Source: Oegoconia quadripuncta (taxonomy: Eukaryota; Arthropoda; Insecta; Lepidoptera; Autostichidae). Taken from it: a stretch of DNA of 64,000 nt. Made by a program: the position numbers and the translations under genes. Below are positions 36,140-49,600 of the stretch, piece after piece. Positions within the stretch are counted from its first letter, which is position 1. Each line of letters begins with the position of its first letter. Where the stretch lies: assembly GCA_949316235.1 (NCBI GenBank), contig OX438749.1:17562414-17626413 (forward strand). Reading direction: 5' to 3'. Under the pieces are notes generated by a model. It did not search any database. It was not told where the DNA came from and saw only the letters and a program-made list of their open reading frames with translations.

Positions 36140-36543
36140 ATGGATGTACATTCATTTCACTGTACATTCAATATCACTTGGTGCAGCCAAAGTGGTCAAC
36201 AAGATTGGGCTTCTTTTGTCTACAGTCGCGCATGTCGCAATCTCCGCGTATTTCGGGAAAGAGGGGATTTATTGATTGCTATTATTGGAAAATTACATGA
36301 CTTGGCGCTGCCAAATTATTTATTGTATGATTCCTTGTGACGCGCCGGAGCTACGGCCCAAAACACATGGTCTTAAGATTTGTTTTTGAACATTTGAACA
36401 CTTTAGCTGCTAATATCCATTTGAGGCCAACTGCTTTAGACAATTCGCTATCCTCCGATCTGATGGAACCAATTGTACAGTTTCCTTTTGTAAATGACAA
36501 GGATCAATTGAAATTAAATTTTGTTTGCACAATCTTATGGTAA
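36140..36543 (+). other. Unidentified protein-like reading frames, possible pseudogene
   Basis: Two open stretches in different frames meet at 36337-36340. The first includes DWASFVYSRACRNLRVFRER and KLHDLALPNYLLYDSL; the second includes FEHLNTLAANIHLRPTALD and PIVQFPFVNDKDQLKLNF. They look protein-like, but no family is recognised and no splice-supported start is seen. A TAAATAAAG lies at about 36733. It may be a decayed coding copy or chance. Confidence 0.2.
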
Positions 36544-37982
36544 ATAGGCTAAGTTCCTTCATCAATCTAATAATAAACACCAATACAATTAAAGCAATGA
36601 ACTAGTTTATAAGTCAATTGACAATGCACCTTTAAAGCAGCTACTATTTCATATTTTACATAATTTGCATACATGATAGCTATTGTCCCGTTCACCAATG
36701 TTGAAGTAACCAAGTGCTTCAATGATGCTTGTGTAAATAAAGAATAATGAGTTTGAATAAATTGAAATTTTCTACATTAAATTTAATTAATTCTAACTTA
36801 GTTTGTTTTTATTGTGTTGCATTAAAAACCAATCACAAACAGTAACCTTAAATACACGCAAAATTTCATTTTGATTGGTCCTGTCATTTACTATGTTTAT
36901 ATGGAGATTCAAGCTTACGCCAGTGCCTTAAGTTTATTGCAGTTTCCAATAAACTGCTCAATATCACCTTGCCATAACATTCCAAATAATGTGAGAAAAG
37001 TTTTCCCGATTTTTTTGAAAACAGTCTATGGTGAAAGCATTTAGTCAATTGAATAGACAATCAACTCCATCCATGGGAATCATTTAAGGAAATAAAGATC
37101 AGAAGGGTTAGGCGAAACTATGATATAAAATTCTTCTGCTGCATGCAGCCAGTTACGATACTCCGTCATTAGATGACAGAAAGGAACCCAAGGAGATGTT
37201 GAGACACTTATTCCAGTCTTTCAGATTGTTGCTCAAGTGTAAATCTGCATTTGACCATAGTTAGAGAGGCCGATATACAAGTTACATAAAGCTGTCCCTT
37301 TTTAACTGTCCTCAAGCGGAGATATCCGCTTAAGTAACATTCAACAATGGCATTTGAATGAAAATAAAATATCACTGTAACATGAGCTCGTTGTTATCCA
37401 TCCACCTTAGAAACTGTTAAAAATAGGTACTTCTAATGCCACATTATTGGAAATACTAGCTAAAACGTGTCTAATGAAACTTAGATATTCTATGTTAGTA
37501 CAGTACAATACAGATAAGCCAATATTTGATGACTTTACAAAACATGCCTTAACTTTCCACAACTTAAAAACGACATAAATATGGTTATACACAGATGATA
37601 TATTAGAATATAGATTATTTCATCCATTCCCACATACATCAGGATGGGTGGATATGACTCAACCTTAAGTTCTGTAATTAATTACACACACTATAAATTA
37701 ATGTATATTTAACACAACTAAACATTGAACACTCCGGCCAATGAATATGTTGGATTATTACAAATGACAGCTGACAGCATACACAATAAGATGATTTGAT
37801 TTTGTTTATATAAAAGTGAACAATATCAATGACTAGATAACGATTTATCACTTGCTCTCAGCTACATACAGCGAGCTCAGCAAAATTTAATTTGGCAAAC
37901 ATCTAAATCTGCTTAATCTACAAATACAATTACAAATTACATGCAGCAAATCTGTTTATATAAAATATTGTAGACATTGAAT
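36544..37982. other. 3' flank of the FAM234-like gene
   Basis: Probably holds the - strand 3' untranslated region; a candidate AATAAA on the - strand lies at about 36810. A decayed MITE family B relative is at about 37200-37345. Confidence 0.35.
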
Positions 37983-39839
37983 TTATGAATCTGAGACAAA
38001 TAATTTTGGCAGCTCCGTTTCCAGCCTAATAACCCTGACCATTGAAATCAAACTCCAATTGTCATATGGATTCGAATTTTTTGGGCTATATGATTCCGGT
38101 GGTACAAAAGTGCTGTAGTAGGAAATTAATTCATGTGATTGATCTCCATCCAAGTCTGCAATAATCAGTGAGTTCTCCTGATATTCCAAATCAGGCTGAC
38201 ATAATGGTAATGGTGTATGCATGTCAACTGGTCCACGCGCACATAATTGAACTATATCTGTTTGACTCACATTGACATTGTGAGTTTGAAGTTTATCGAA
38301 TGAAACTAATACTATTCTCTCTGATATATCATGAGCCGTGAAATTAGCATATTTTATGAATGATGATATAGAAGCCACATTTATAGTGGGCCTGTAGTAA
38401 AATATGTCATATGAGTTTTTCGGGCTTTGGTTCTGTACATTGTATTTCACTTCATCAATTTTTAATGCACCCTTTGCTAAGTGTGCACTATTCCACTGTC
38501 ATAATTTTAAAACAAAGCCTCGTATAGAGTTTGCAAAGGCAAAGGAACTTGGCTTCATAGCATACACATGATTAGCAGAATATTCCCAGCTAACATTTTC
38601 TGTTCCGTTTCTTTCCAGAAGCAATTTCAAGCTCACTCTGCAAGAGTTGGGGCATTCCCCAGAGTTTTCAACAATCAGTCTCCCAGAACCATTAGGAAAT
38701 TCGGCTCTTGTATTGCCGATATTCTTTTTCAAACTTAGGTTTATTCTCTTTGAAATACCAGAGGCAGACGGAGTGCGGTTCACAGACTGGTCTAATTTCC
38801 CCTTTTTTCTTAAAAGGAAATCATAGGAAATGGAACGAACAGCTTCTGTAGTACCATTCTTACAAATGTAATTCTTAGCATCAGAGTCTGTAAGTAGTTT
38901 AACTGTAAGGCAGAAATCTATTGTTATTGGTTCACCAATAATATTGCCTGTTGCACCAGAAATCATCAACAAAGAATTATGGTTTGTGTTTGGAAAAACC
39001 GTTGCTACAGTTAAAAGATCATTTACTTTGTCTTGATCCATATCTTTGATTACTATAGGGAAATCTATAGCAGCAATGTTACTAAAAACTTTTCCATGTT
39101 TGTGAATATACCAGTAATATGTACCGGACAGAGGGTTCAGGGCAGCTAATAAGCCTTCTGACCCTGAGATTATGCAATCCTTCTGATTGTCTCTGTTCAC
39201 ATCAATAAGGTGACAGTTAATTTCAGTTGGTATTCTGTTCTCCCTGGTGTACCAGCCCACTTTGCCCGAATTCCCTACAAGTAACAGCACACCATTCACA
39301 TTCGCACTGCTATACCTTGCTTGCCACTTCATGTGATTGCCGCGGTATATGAAAATAAGGTTTTTCGTATTTGGTATAGCGCCTTCGACGACTTGAACCG
39401 CACCGGAGAGCTCGATTTCGTCGTAAGGCAGTTCCCAACTTGTAGTTTTGTCTTGCCACTCCTTATTGGCGCATGCACCTACTTCAGAGCAAGGTATTCC
39501 CCAGAGAAATATTATTACAGTGAAAATGCATACCAGAATAGACGCAATAAAGGCGCACCGGCGCGTGAATGACATCTTATTCGAGAGGTCAGACTGTAAA
39601 AAACTTACATTATCCATAGTACTTTCCACAGTGTTAACGTTAGTATTAAACTCATCCATATCGCTCATGCTGTAGTTCTTAGACGACTGTAACCCACTAT
39701 TGAAGTCCAGGTTGTTACAGCTTTCCGTAGACTTCATATGAGCAGCATTCTCTAACTTGTGGTCATCATCGGATTCAGAGTCTGAGAGTATCTGTTTCAG
39801 CGGTGCATAGATACCGCCGCCGTTTCCATTTGCTGACAT
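37983..39839 (-). CDS. FAM234 (ITFG3)-like type II membrane protein with an in-frame TGA
   Basis: One uninterrupted exon on the - strand. From ATG at 39839 it codes 446 residues to a TGA at 38501-38499, then continues in the same frame for 171 codons to the next stop, at 37983; together 618 codons, close to vertebrate FAM234B. An acidic, Ser-rich cytoplasmic head (about 1-95) precedes one membrane segment (CAFIASILVCIFTVIIFLWG) and a lumenal or extracellular part with many N-glycosylation sites. FG-GAP-like calcium-loop motifs occur before the TGA (DVNRDNQKDC, DMDQDKVNDL) and after it (DLDGDQSHEL). The frame therefore stayed under selection beyond the stop. Readthrough, A-to-I editing to Trp, an allelic nonsense change, or a base error are all possible. 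Lack of introns could mean a retrocopy. Molecular function of the family is poorly known. Confidence 0.85.
38499..38501 (-). promoter_or_regulatory. In-frame TGA followed by C (possible readthrough or edited codon)
   Basis: The - strand reads TTA TGA CAG TGG across this point, with coding sense on both sides (FVLKL, then QWNSAHLAKGALKIDEV). TGA followed by C is the leakiest stop context in animals. The position would read as Trp if TGA were TGG. Confidence 0.6.
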
Positions 39840-40228
39840 GATTTAATTCCTCACATTGCTACAACATCTTGAATTTTAGAATAAATAAATCGATAGGAAA
39901 AACCAACAAACAATCCAAACGATTGTCTATTGTTGACTTTTGACAGGTATCAGGGCTGCCAGGTAGAAAAATGCAAAGAATCGTACATCAACATACAGTC
40001 CATTATAAGACGTATTCTCAAAGGAGGAAAAAACTTTTAAAAAATCAGTATGATCGAGTTCATTTAGTGAAAATAGACGTTGAAAAAAAACTTTTTTCGT
40101 CAACTTAATAAAAATAAAATATCGTCCGCCTAACTTGGTGTCAAACAAAGTAACTAAGTTTTAAAGTAGTACTGTCTCTTTCTCCCTGGAACGATGCAAC
40201 GGCACCACTCCAAAACTTAGTTTAGTTT

Positions 40229-40960
40229 TTTTTTATGCATCACGTGTTGGCACCAATGTTTATGTTTGCACACTTGATGTTAAGTGAAGATGAGGTCAAA
40301 GGTGGAAGCGGACTGACCCGGAAACCCCAACACATTTGTGGGACTGGCTATCTTATATCTGACAACCGGAACACAAGAATGCTATAATGCCCTATACAAT
40401 GCCCTTTGGTGTGGAAACCTTAGGCCAGTGAGGTCCGGAAGCGCGAAGATTCTTCCAGAATCTGTCTTCGCGCTTGATTGAGACATCTGGAGACAAAAAG
40501 GCTGGCAGCTATCTCGGACAGCGTATTAGTATAGCTATCCAACGAGGTAATGCTGCCAGTCTTTTCGGTACCCTTCCTTACGGTACGGACCTCGAGCACG
40601 TTTTCTACCTTTCTTAATTTTGAAAGAGAACGTGTTCTTGTCTGCTCCCGTGTTTTTCTTTATCCCTTTTTTTCTGCATGTAGTTTATAGCTCCTTTTTT
40701 AAACGACTTCAAAAAAGGAGGAGGTTCTTCTAAGTTATGTTGTTTATTATGTATGTTATAGTTAAATAAACCAATAAAAAAGAAAGCTATTACATTGCTG
40801 CTTGGCGGTAGATTTAGATAAGATGGTGGTAGCTAGCCAGGCGGACATTTAAAATGCCCTACCACCAACCAAACCGAGTACTTAAACATGTACCCGGCGG
40901 GGTACCGGCGACCTCCGAATCGTAAACCCAATGTTGTTTACGTTGAGCCACGGAGGCGCT
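40229..40960 (-). mobile_element. tRNA-derived SINE, - strand, split by a retrotransposon tail
   Basis: The 3' part is 40229-40390 (T-run then atgcatcacgtg, gaagatgaggtcaaagg, gataa-like tctgacaaccggaac). The 5' part with tRNA head is about 40790-40960 (ggtggtagctagccagg ... gttgagccacggaggcgc). Same family as 1766-2100. Confidence 0.85.
40391..40790 (+). mobile_element. 5'-truncated copy of an RT element related to 8480-11916
   Basis: The coding tail at 40411-40618 reads MPFGVETLG, then after a stop or indel GPEARRFFQNLSSRLIETSG, AGSYLGQRISIAIQRGNAAS and LFGTLP, ending in TAA. The 3.4-kb element ends with RAGSFFAQRLSLAIQRGNAA. A 160-bp 3' end with AATAAA follows. gctat repeats flank the insert. 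Confidence 0.82.
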
Positions 40961-40981
40961 TAGTTAATCCGAATCGACACC

Positions 40982-43309
40982 AATAACACATTAAAAAGTA
41001 AAAACAATTTTCAACGTAGTTAGGCACATTTGCTCTCGTATTCTAACAGGCACTGGGGTTTCCGTATTCTTTTAATTCCGTTGATTCTTGTCTCTTTTCG
41101 TAGCACAACTTGACAGTTTGAGAAATTTATCGTCCAATTATTGGTGCGAGGAGACAATTGCTATTATAATTGAGTAATTCTTTCAATCCTAAGCTTCGCT
41201 CATAGGTTATCGAGATATATACATAGATCGAAGTTCCGTCTTTCTCATTCAAGTCGCGCAAGCCGTTCATCCATTCTGACTTCAAAATGAAGACTTAAAT
41301 TTTTAGATCTTTCTAAAATATATTTTTGAGACCATTTCAACAATGAACAAAGAGGTCGTTTTTTAGGAGTAAAGGCCTTGTTGTAACCTACTGGGACTGT
41401 ATTGTCTTCGCCTAAATGTGACCACTTATCGCTATGTATGGAATCTTTTTAGGTTTCAAGGAATAGTGCCACCAACCAGTCGCCGAAAGTACTGTCTCCA
41501 ATTGAAATAAAATACAAACATATTTATAGGCAGAATGTATATTGTTTTTTTATATAAATTATTTGCAGTTCTTTTGATACATTAGTCTAATTACAAACAT
41601 TTAAACACAAGTATTTTCTATTATGTCACACTTATTTAGTTGGTGCTTTCACTCTTACAAAGAGGTATAAAAATATATTTGTTTTGAAGTAAATTAAATA
41701 CATCCATGATGTCAGAATATAAAGAGAAAGATCGTTATGGGAAATGCAAACCTATTTGCGGTTGACATTCTTTTGGCGTTTCCCAATTCTCATACAACAT
41801 TGAAACTTAAATTATTCTAATTGAGATTATTGAAGGTACACAATTTATTCTATATTAGTGAACATCACTAGCCGAACCTTTCTCTCTTATTCTACCACAA
41901 CAACCATTACATGGTGTGCTACTTACCTCATAATGAAAAAAATTCACTAAACTATTTTATAATTAGAAAATAAATAGAAAAACAAAAACAAGAACTATTT
42001 ACATGCTCAGCCTCGTAAACTCTACCATAGTTACATATACAAGCGGGCGACACTACGTTGCTTATTATTTTGATGGCACTTTCTTTAAAAACTAACAGCG
42101 TGTGTAGTTGGGATCCAGAGGAAACAATGTCAAGCCTTTCAAGTTATTGGGTAGGAACAATGATTATGTAGTCATTAATGTAAATTTCAATGAATAAATC
42201 TAATCCTTAACCGAGAAATAAATAAAATAGAGCTCTATAAATTTACTAATGTGATGATTCTCCTATGACAAATAGACAAGATTTGGGCATTAGTGAACAA
42301 TTTTCTAAATTATAAACAGAATGGTCACAGTCTGTTCTGAACCAAGGGGGTCTATTATGTAACTTCATATATATGATTGACCAATGTGAAAACATCAAAT
42401 TGCCAATGACACGTCAGAACGTAACCGATAGCAAGAATCGTAGTTACGTAATAGCCCACCTTGCACGGTATGCAACTTCATCGATAACGTAGTCCAATGA
42501 GAAACCGTCAAATTGGCGAGCGACAAATAAACTAACCAATCACACGTCAGAACGTAATCGATGAAATTACATTACAACAGCGGCACAGATGAGACACACG
42601 AGGGATCAATCTTGCCTCACTTTTTCAAAAAACAAAAATCTTTATATACAGACACTGAATGACTTAATAAAAATAATCTGCGTAAACATTTTCACTAAAT
42701 ACCGTATTTGCGTCCCATATTCAATACCTAGAAATACATAATACAGTTTATTAAACTAATATAATATTATAAGCTGGTATTTCAAAAGGAACCGGCCCTT
42801 TTCGTCTAGTAACCTGTACTAGATATGTAATCAATAATCATTGCTATACAATCCTTAGTTTGTACAAAAAACGATTTAATATTATGATAAGGTAAGTGAA
42901 ACGTGCAGGGCCGCAGTGAGGCGAGCAATACACTACTGGCGGATACTTGTCTCAACAAGCAAGACTTCTACTGCAGCCCCATTCAACTTAACACTAAACT
43001 AAGTTACTACTGCCAACACTTTGCCAATGTACAGATAGGAATCATTTATTAACTCAAAGGTTATACACAAAAATAGTGACAACACTCTGGAAATTTAAGA
43101 CGCGCTACATTTGTTTTGACACGAATACTGTCGGCTATTCTTCCTAAGGCTAGAAAGAGAGAACCAAACAACTTGTTAGGTTGAGTGTTGCCTTAAACTT
43201 TTGTGTATAAACAAACTTCCGAACCAATTTCTCTAACAGTGCTCAATATCTTCACCGAGCGTCAGTTGACGCGATTGAACTAAATAAATAACTATTACAG
43301 ATCCGTGCG
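40982..43309. other. Between FAM234-like and SOCS genes
   Basis: AT-rich, no gene. It probably includes the SOCS 3' untranslated region (- strand AATAAA candidates occur, for example at 43033-43040). A dispersed inverted repeat lies at 42350-42585 (shared with 20550-20660). Confidence 0.4.
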
Positions 43310-43637
43310 TTAGATCGAGTAGGGGTATTCACCGAGATATTCTATTAGTTTGTGAGGTAGGGGTAGCAGCCTGTGGTTTGGTGCGCTCCTTAATTTTGGC
43401 GTGAGGGGATTGGAGTCTAGAGATTTGTGGATGGCGAGGCGAGCGGAATGGAGGAGCGAGGGGGGGGATTTTCTGAGGGGGATTTTGAGGAGGACAGGGG
43501 AGTGCGGGCATCCTTCGCGGTCCACCCACATGGTGCCGGGCTCGGCGCGGCGGCCCACACGGGTGTAGTGTAGCACCAACTCGATGACGTGCCGGAAACG
43601 AGGCATATACCGAGTTAGGGTCTTACCACAGTCTAAT
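43310..43637 (-). CDS. SOCS: SOCS exon 4: end of SH2 and SOCS box
   Basis: Acceptor gtttcag; A completes an Arg codon split with exon 3. It encodes RLDCGKTLTRYMPRFRHVIE, the insert VDREGCPHSPVLLKIPL, then the SOCS box with the Elongin BC box-like SLLHSARLAI and a C-terminal LPLPHKLIEYL. Confidence 0.9.
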
Positions 43638-46600
43638 CTGAAACAAAGGATGCAAATGTTTAGTTACTATGGATAGTTTCTCATTGCAATCTTAGGGGTT
43701 ATAGGCTTACTGATAAGTGTCATAGCGATAAGTGGACGAAGCAAATGAACTACCCCTAGAGGACAAATAGGTTTCGTAAACTTTAAAAATAGCAATAGTT
43801 TCTCAAATGACACCTCATTTCATTTGTATAGATAAGAGAAACAGCATACATAGTTTCTTTTTGTGATAAGGCACTAGTATTTAACCGGGGTTACGACCGC
43901 GTGTAATTCGTTTATCCCACGGAAACTACTTGCTTTATAAAGTATTCTATGACCTATTCCAGGTCAAATTTGGTACACAGGTAACCAAATCTCTTGAAAA
44001 TCCGTACATCCGTTTCGCCGTTATTGAGCAACAGACAAACAAACTTGTGCATTTGTAATAATAGTTTAGTCATGTTACGGAAATTGATTCTTAGTATTAA
44101 TTGATTGGGGTCATTGGATTGCTAGCCACCGGACAGCGCTTTTGGTAGGTTAGAAGTTGACATTTGATAATTGACATTTTTCTAAATTTTATTTATATTT
44201 ATTATTATTGTTGTATGACCAATTTTATACTAACATAAACTAAGACTTACTAACCTAATATGGAATTATCCGAAATAAAATATTTGATTGATTGATAAAA
44301 CTATAGGCGTTTTAAGGCATTCACAAGCAATCAAAATCTATACGAGTCATCATCAACAGCCTTACAAGTCTTAGCACAGCTTCCTCTCACTGGGAAAGGG
44401 TAAGGGTCATAATCCACCACGCGGGCCCACTGCGGATTGGCCACCTGACAGTCAAGTGTTGCCACCCTTTAGGCCACAGACAGCCTTCAATTGAAAACAA
44501 CCGGGACCAACAATTTAACGTGCCCTCCGAAGCACGAAAACACTCGTATTAAATGTCACTAGTGGTCACCCATCCAAGGACGACTGCGCCACGAGTGCTT
44601 CTATAAGAGTAGTTTTTCTAAAAAGCTGATGAATATGCCTGGAAGCGATTGCTTTTAGTGATAAGGTCGTCCAATTGTACATTCTATTCATACCACTTTT
44701 CTGAATTTTCTTTTCTATTGTGCAATAAAGTGTATTTGTATTGTATTGAATATGGATAAAATGAAAAAGATAAGCAATATTATGTTCTCACAACAATTAA
44801 CATGTCTCTACAACACTATGCTGATGTTTTCAACTATATAATTTCTATTGCAACATTCTCATTACACCCCGTAATTGTTTTACGATAATACGTTCGAGTG
44901 TGCATGTTAATAGATGCAGTTTCCTGGAAAAACATAGTTTACATTGCATTTTCAAGTATAGCATTTCCTGATTTGCATTTCAATTCATGCCATTATAATA
45001 TATCTAGCACTGTATACACATTTATCTCACCTTCTGTATAATAAGATAACGTTATGATTTATCTTATCATAATTTCTTGGAGACATTATGACTCAAATCA
45101 AAATTCTTTAGAATTCCATGGGAACAACTTTAGTACATTGATTGTGAAACAATTTTGTGTTTTGGAAACAACGAAAATGCGTTGACTAGTCCAAGACTTA
45201 ATAAACAATAGGGCAAAGAAAGATGGCAAGTCTGCATTTTAAGAAAAATCAATTTGTCGCGTAGATATATATCACATTTATTGGTTCAGTCTGTGATTAA
45301 TGTTTATTTTTTTAAATCAAATTTACGGTTAGCGAGTTGTTTAAAGAAAAGGTTATTATTATTCATAATCCAGGAAGGTTCAACGCAAGAAAGGTTAGGA
45401 AACCACTAATTCTTCTTGGTCAAAGAATTTAGTGCAAAGCTAGAAATTCTCGATAGGGAAAATGAGGAAAACGATCTTTTTAAAATTTCCTCGTTCTAGA
45501 TAATTAGAAGGTGTTATCTGGTTCTCAGTTATAATAAATAATTCAAGATATCGTAGTTTCAGGTAATAATCAATCACTAATCAGTGTCTTTGTGTGGTAT
45601 TATATTCATTATTTAGTATCCCTTTTAATACACGGGCCAAAACCATAGTTATTGTGTCCACCCATTATTGCTATTATTAATAGCCTGGACTAAGATAATG
45701 GCTGAAGATCAACAGATGAAAGCAACCTAAATGACTTTGTGATAAGCTTGTATCTTTGTTCACATTACTCATTCAGCTATATTTCTTTTCTTCACTTTGC
45801 ATTGTCGAAACACATAACCTAAAGGTCTCTTCCAAGACATTATCCATTGTAGTATTTACTTAATGGTAAATAAAATGAAATGGTAGTTTGTACTTTATTA
45901 CAATAAGCATTACAGTGTTATCTGTTAATTTTTTCCTTAACTTTTTCTTTATGGATAATCAACATCAATAGACGAAATTCCATCCCCACTGCAGGGCATA
46001 GCCACTTCACTCCCGTAGGACATAATTGGCGGTCGAGTGACGGGGTTTTCAAGCCCGTAAGGCCTTTTTCTCACACGCGGTTCCGCATAAATTGTACGTG
46101 ACGGTTTAGTAATGTAAGCACATGGTCGGTCACTAGCCCGGGGAAAATACGGTAAAAAATTAATTTAGCTAGACATAATTCAGAACCGACTTATATAATT
46201 GCTATCTTATAGAGGTATATTAAAGATGTAATTTTGAATAATTAAGCCTAAAAAAACGAGCGCTTAGTCTAGATTTTTTTAGAAAACCTTATTTTTAATT
46301 TGTATCTTAATAATAATAAATACTGACTGATATTTAATTAGATAGACTTTTGTTAAACACAGTTAACTCATTGATGGATAAAAAACTAAGCTGTTATAGT
46401 TGGCATGCATGTGTTTTAGCTGAAAATGTCGTCGAGCTGCATTGCTTAAGAAATAAAAATGAGAACTCATATTTTGAAACGATAATTTCCCTAAATGTTT
46501 TGAATTTAAAGAAATACGAGGGCTAAAAGTGAGCATTTTTTTTTAAAGAGACACCTTTTTCAACTTTAGCTTATTTAATTACTTACTTAGTACTTGCGTT

Positions 46601-49600
46601 TCTTACAAATACTTAATTTTCAGCAAATGTTACTACGTTTACAACACTTTATTAAATGTTTCAAGAAAATCGCGGTTATTCGTTTTTCCGAGGTCAAACC
46701 GTATTTTCCCTGGGCTACACGGCACGATCGCGGCAATGTGTGAAAGTTACATATTAATACCTACATTACTAAACTGTCACGGTACCATTCAGACAGAAAT
46801 CGTTTGTGTGAAAAGGGCCTTAGTCTCATGAATCACTCCGTCTCCACTACTGACTACTGTCCACAACCTCCTCTCAAAACGTACGGAAGAGGCGACGCGA
46901 CGAACTGGTAGTGGGTTTGTCAAAGAGGCCTCCTCGGTAGGCACAACTGCCTCCAATTGAACCACTGGTTATGAACTTCGCCAATCGATTCAGATAACGA
47001 ATGAGGCAACGCCAGAAGTGTTTCATAATGATCGATGATATACGAATGAACGGAATATTGTTTACGAGAATTTACATTTTTATGCAAATTTCAAAACCTT
47101 TATCGTAAACAAAATAACATTGAAATTGGTTTTAACGATAATTGAATCATATTGGCAAAATAATTGTATGTTTAATTTCTTTACCCAACACAGAGATGAG
47201 GGTTATACTTATAACTTTGAAGCTATGTCTAAAAAAGCTGGTGTTCGAGATAGTAGTAGATAGTGCCTAGCAAAATTTAATCGTTTTCAAGATATTTGGC
47301 TTTTAACACAGTAGAACTACCAAAATATCTAGGTGAGGGCGACATGGATATGTGATTTATCCCCATAAAACCACTCCAAGACATTTATTTATTATTTATT
47401 TATTTATTTATTTATTCAGTCTTTCACAAACAGCATTACAGTAAAATTACCAATGCACTGTACGGTTACTTAGGTAGTACAAATTAGTTACCAGAATTTA
47501 TAGCTATTCTTAATTATTTATCTAAGTCAATCATCCATCAATCTCACAGCACTGCAAACACGCCCTTCTAACACTTCTAACACAGACATGTGTGATGAAG
47601 CGGACTACGAGAAGAATCGTAGTACGGTTTGTTTATGAAATGCAAATGTTATACGATATTGCATAGGCTTAATCATCATTACATCACCAAATACCAAGCT
47701 AGCCTGATATTTATTATTTAGTGTATTTAGTCTGTTAGTCACCGGTTAATTAATAATGGGACATTGGATATCATCTGTCGAAATAATAAATAATAATAAA
47801 TAAATATTTCGGACACTTACACCAATCATCCAGTCCCAAACTAAGCAAAGCTTGTGCTATGGATACTAGATAACGGATAAACATACATAAATATTTATAT
47901 AAACATCCAAGACTCGGGAATAAATGTTCGTATTCATCATACAAACATTTACCCGTCGCGGGATTCGAACCCGCAACCGTTGGTTTCGCTGATAGGGTCA
48001 CTATGCACTACACCAATCGGTCGTCGAATTTATGCTCTGACAAAATTGCTGGTGACAATAGAGGGTTACATAAGGACTATGAAAGAATATTAGAACCTCA
48101 CCTAAAGAATCCCTGCTCAAAGTGGAGTCGCACAGAAGTGGGTCCCCGTTCAGTCTGCAGTGATAATGAGAATATGAAATTGCTGTCTCCAGAGTTCCTT
48201 ATTAAAAACGCACCGACGCTCGCCTCTTTTAGAAGATTCCTGGCACCCTGGAAAAAGAAAAATATTTCTTGTTAGAAAAATACAAAAATACATACCATTG
48301 TAGGTTCTTAAAAGTTCATTGACACTGGATCTTGTTACCTGGGTTTGAGATACTGTCGTGTATTTAAACAGTATCAAAATAATAGTATTGAAATACATGT
48401 TAGGTCTCAATCTTGAGGTCGTTTTAATTAGGGTCCAGTTTAGATCAGGTCTCATTAGAGGAATGACTGCGCCATACTTTGCTTATAATAAATAGTCAAA
48501 AATCTTTCTTATGATATAAATTTAATTTAATTAATTTAATATCAACTAAAATTACTGCACATTCACAAAGCGGGTCTCTCCAGAGAAGAATGAGCAAGAA
48601 AAAGGGTTGCTTTTTAGGTTGATTCAGTTTTACAAAAAACAAATTTTATGTAATTATGTATTTATGTATGTAAATTGAAGTTCTTTTAAGGCTTAAACCA
48701 CGTATCGTGTTTTCGTGTTACCTTAATATAAATCTATAACTTTTTACTTTAGTCACTCTCAGTCTCATCTCCATTTTTAGTAGTTCTTTATATTTCAGTA
48801 CATTTTTGAAAATCTAATATATGTCAAAAAAAATATAGCATCATTTAGGAAAAATAGTGATAAACATGATGTCAATACAAGAAATAAAGATAAACTTGCA
48901 GGTCACATAAGTCGCCTCCACAAAGTCAGTAATTCATTCAAAGGGTTATGTATACGCTTTTTCAATAAAGTTCCTGTTGATATACAAAATCTTCCTTTCA
49001 ATAAATTTAAAGATACTATAAAACAGAAACTTATTAAGAAAGCATATTATAAAATATCTGATTATTTAGATGATAAACAATCATGGACATAACCAGCCCG
49101 TTCGCATAACCAGGCTATTTCACAATTAATAATGAAATATTATAATATAAAATAATAATTTTGTAATATAAAAACCTTTTTTTAAAAGAGCGACCTCTCG
49201 AGTTTCTTGCTTGTTCTTCTCAGGGGAAAATTGCCTTTTGAACAAGCAGTAGCTTTAAAAATGTAAAATCTGACTATTTTAAGTGTACCCTGTGTACCTA
49301 CAAAATAAAGCATTATTTTGATTTTGATTTTTGATATACTTATACTTTGTACTTTCTCTAGTACATTTTTTAACTATTTTTTTTGTACTTTTTTCACAAT
49401 TTCTTTTAGCTTAATGAAATGTGCTCAAGTCACACTGTGCGTGATTTAAAATAGTATTTAAATTTACACCCTGTATAGGTAAGTTATATGAAAGAACGGA
49501 ATACTGCACCTGCTTCTTAGTTTAGCACTAAGGTCAGGCACCTACTGCTGCAGGTGCAGCATTCTTTAATTAACCTATCGCAAATGGAGACTCAATTTCC

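Larger units (their letters stand above)
40137..40981. mobile_element. MITE family A, copy 3, split by a SINE
   Basis: The left part 40137-40228 (ggtgtc, aaagtagtactgtctcttt, ccactccaaaactta) and the right end 40962-40981 (aatccgaatcgacacc) belong to the family at 12366 and 14168. The SINE sits between them with a cttagtt-like repeat on both sides. Confidence 0.75.

Noticed and set aside
38499..38501. Selenocysteine codon
   Set aside because: FAM234 proteins are not known selenoproteins, many insects lack the machinery, and the position fits Trp better; no SECIS-like hairpin was evident.
43310..43606. Separate small gene
   Set aside because: It is the SOCS box exon; the matching SH2 exons lie upstream on the same strand with compatible phases.
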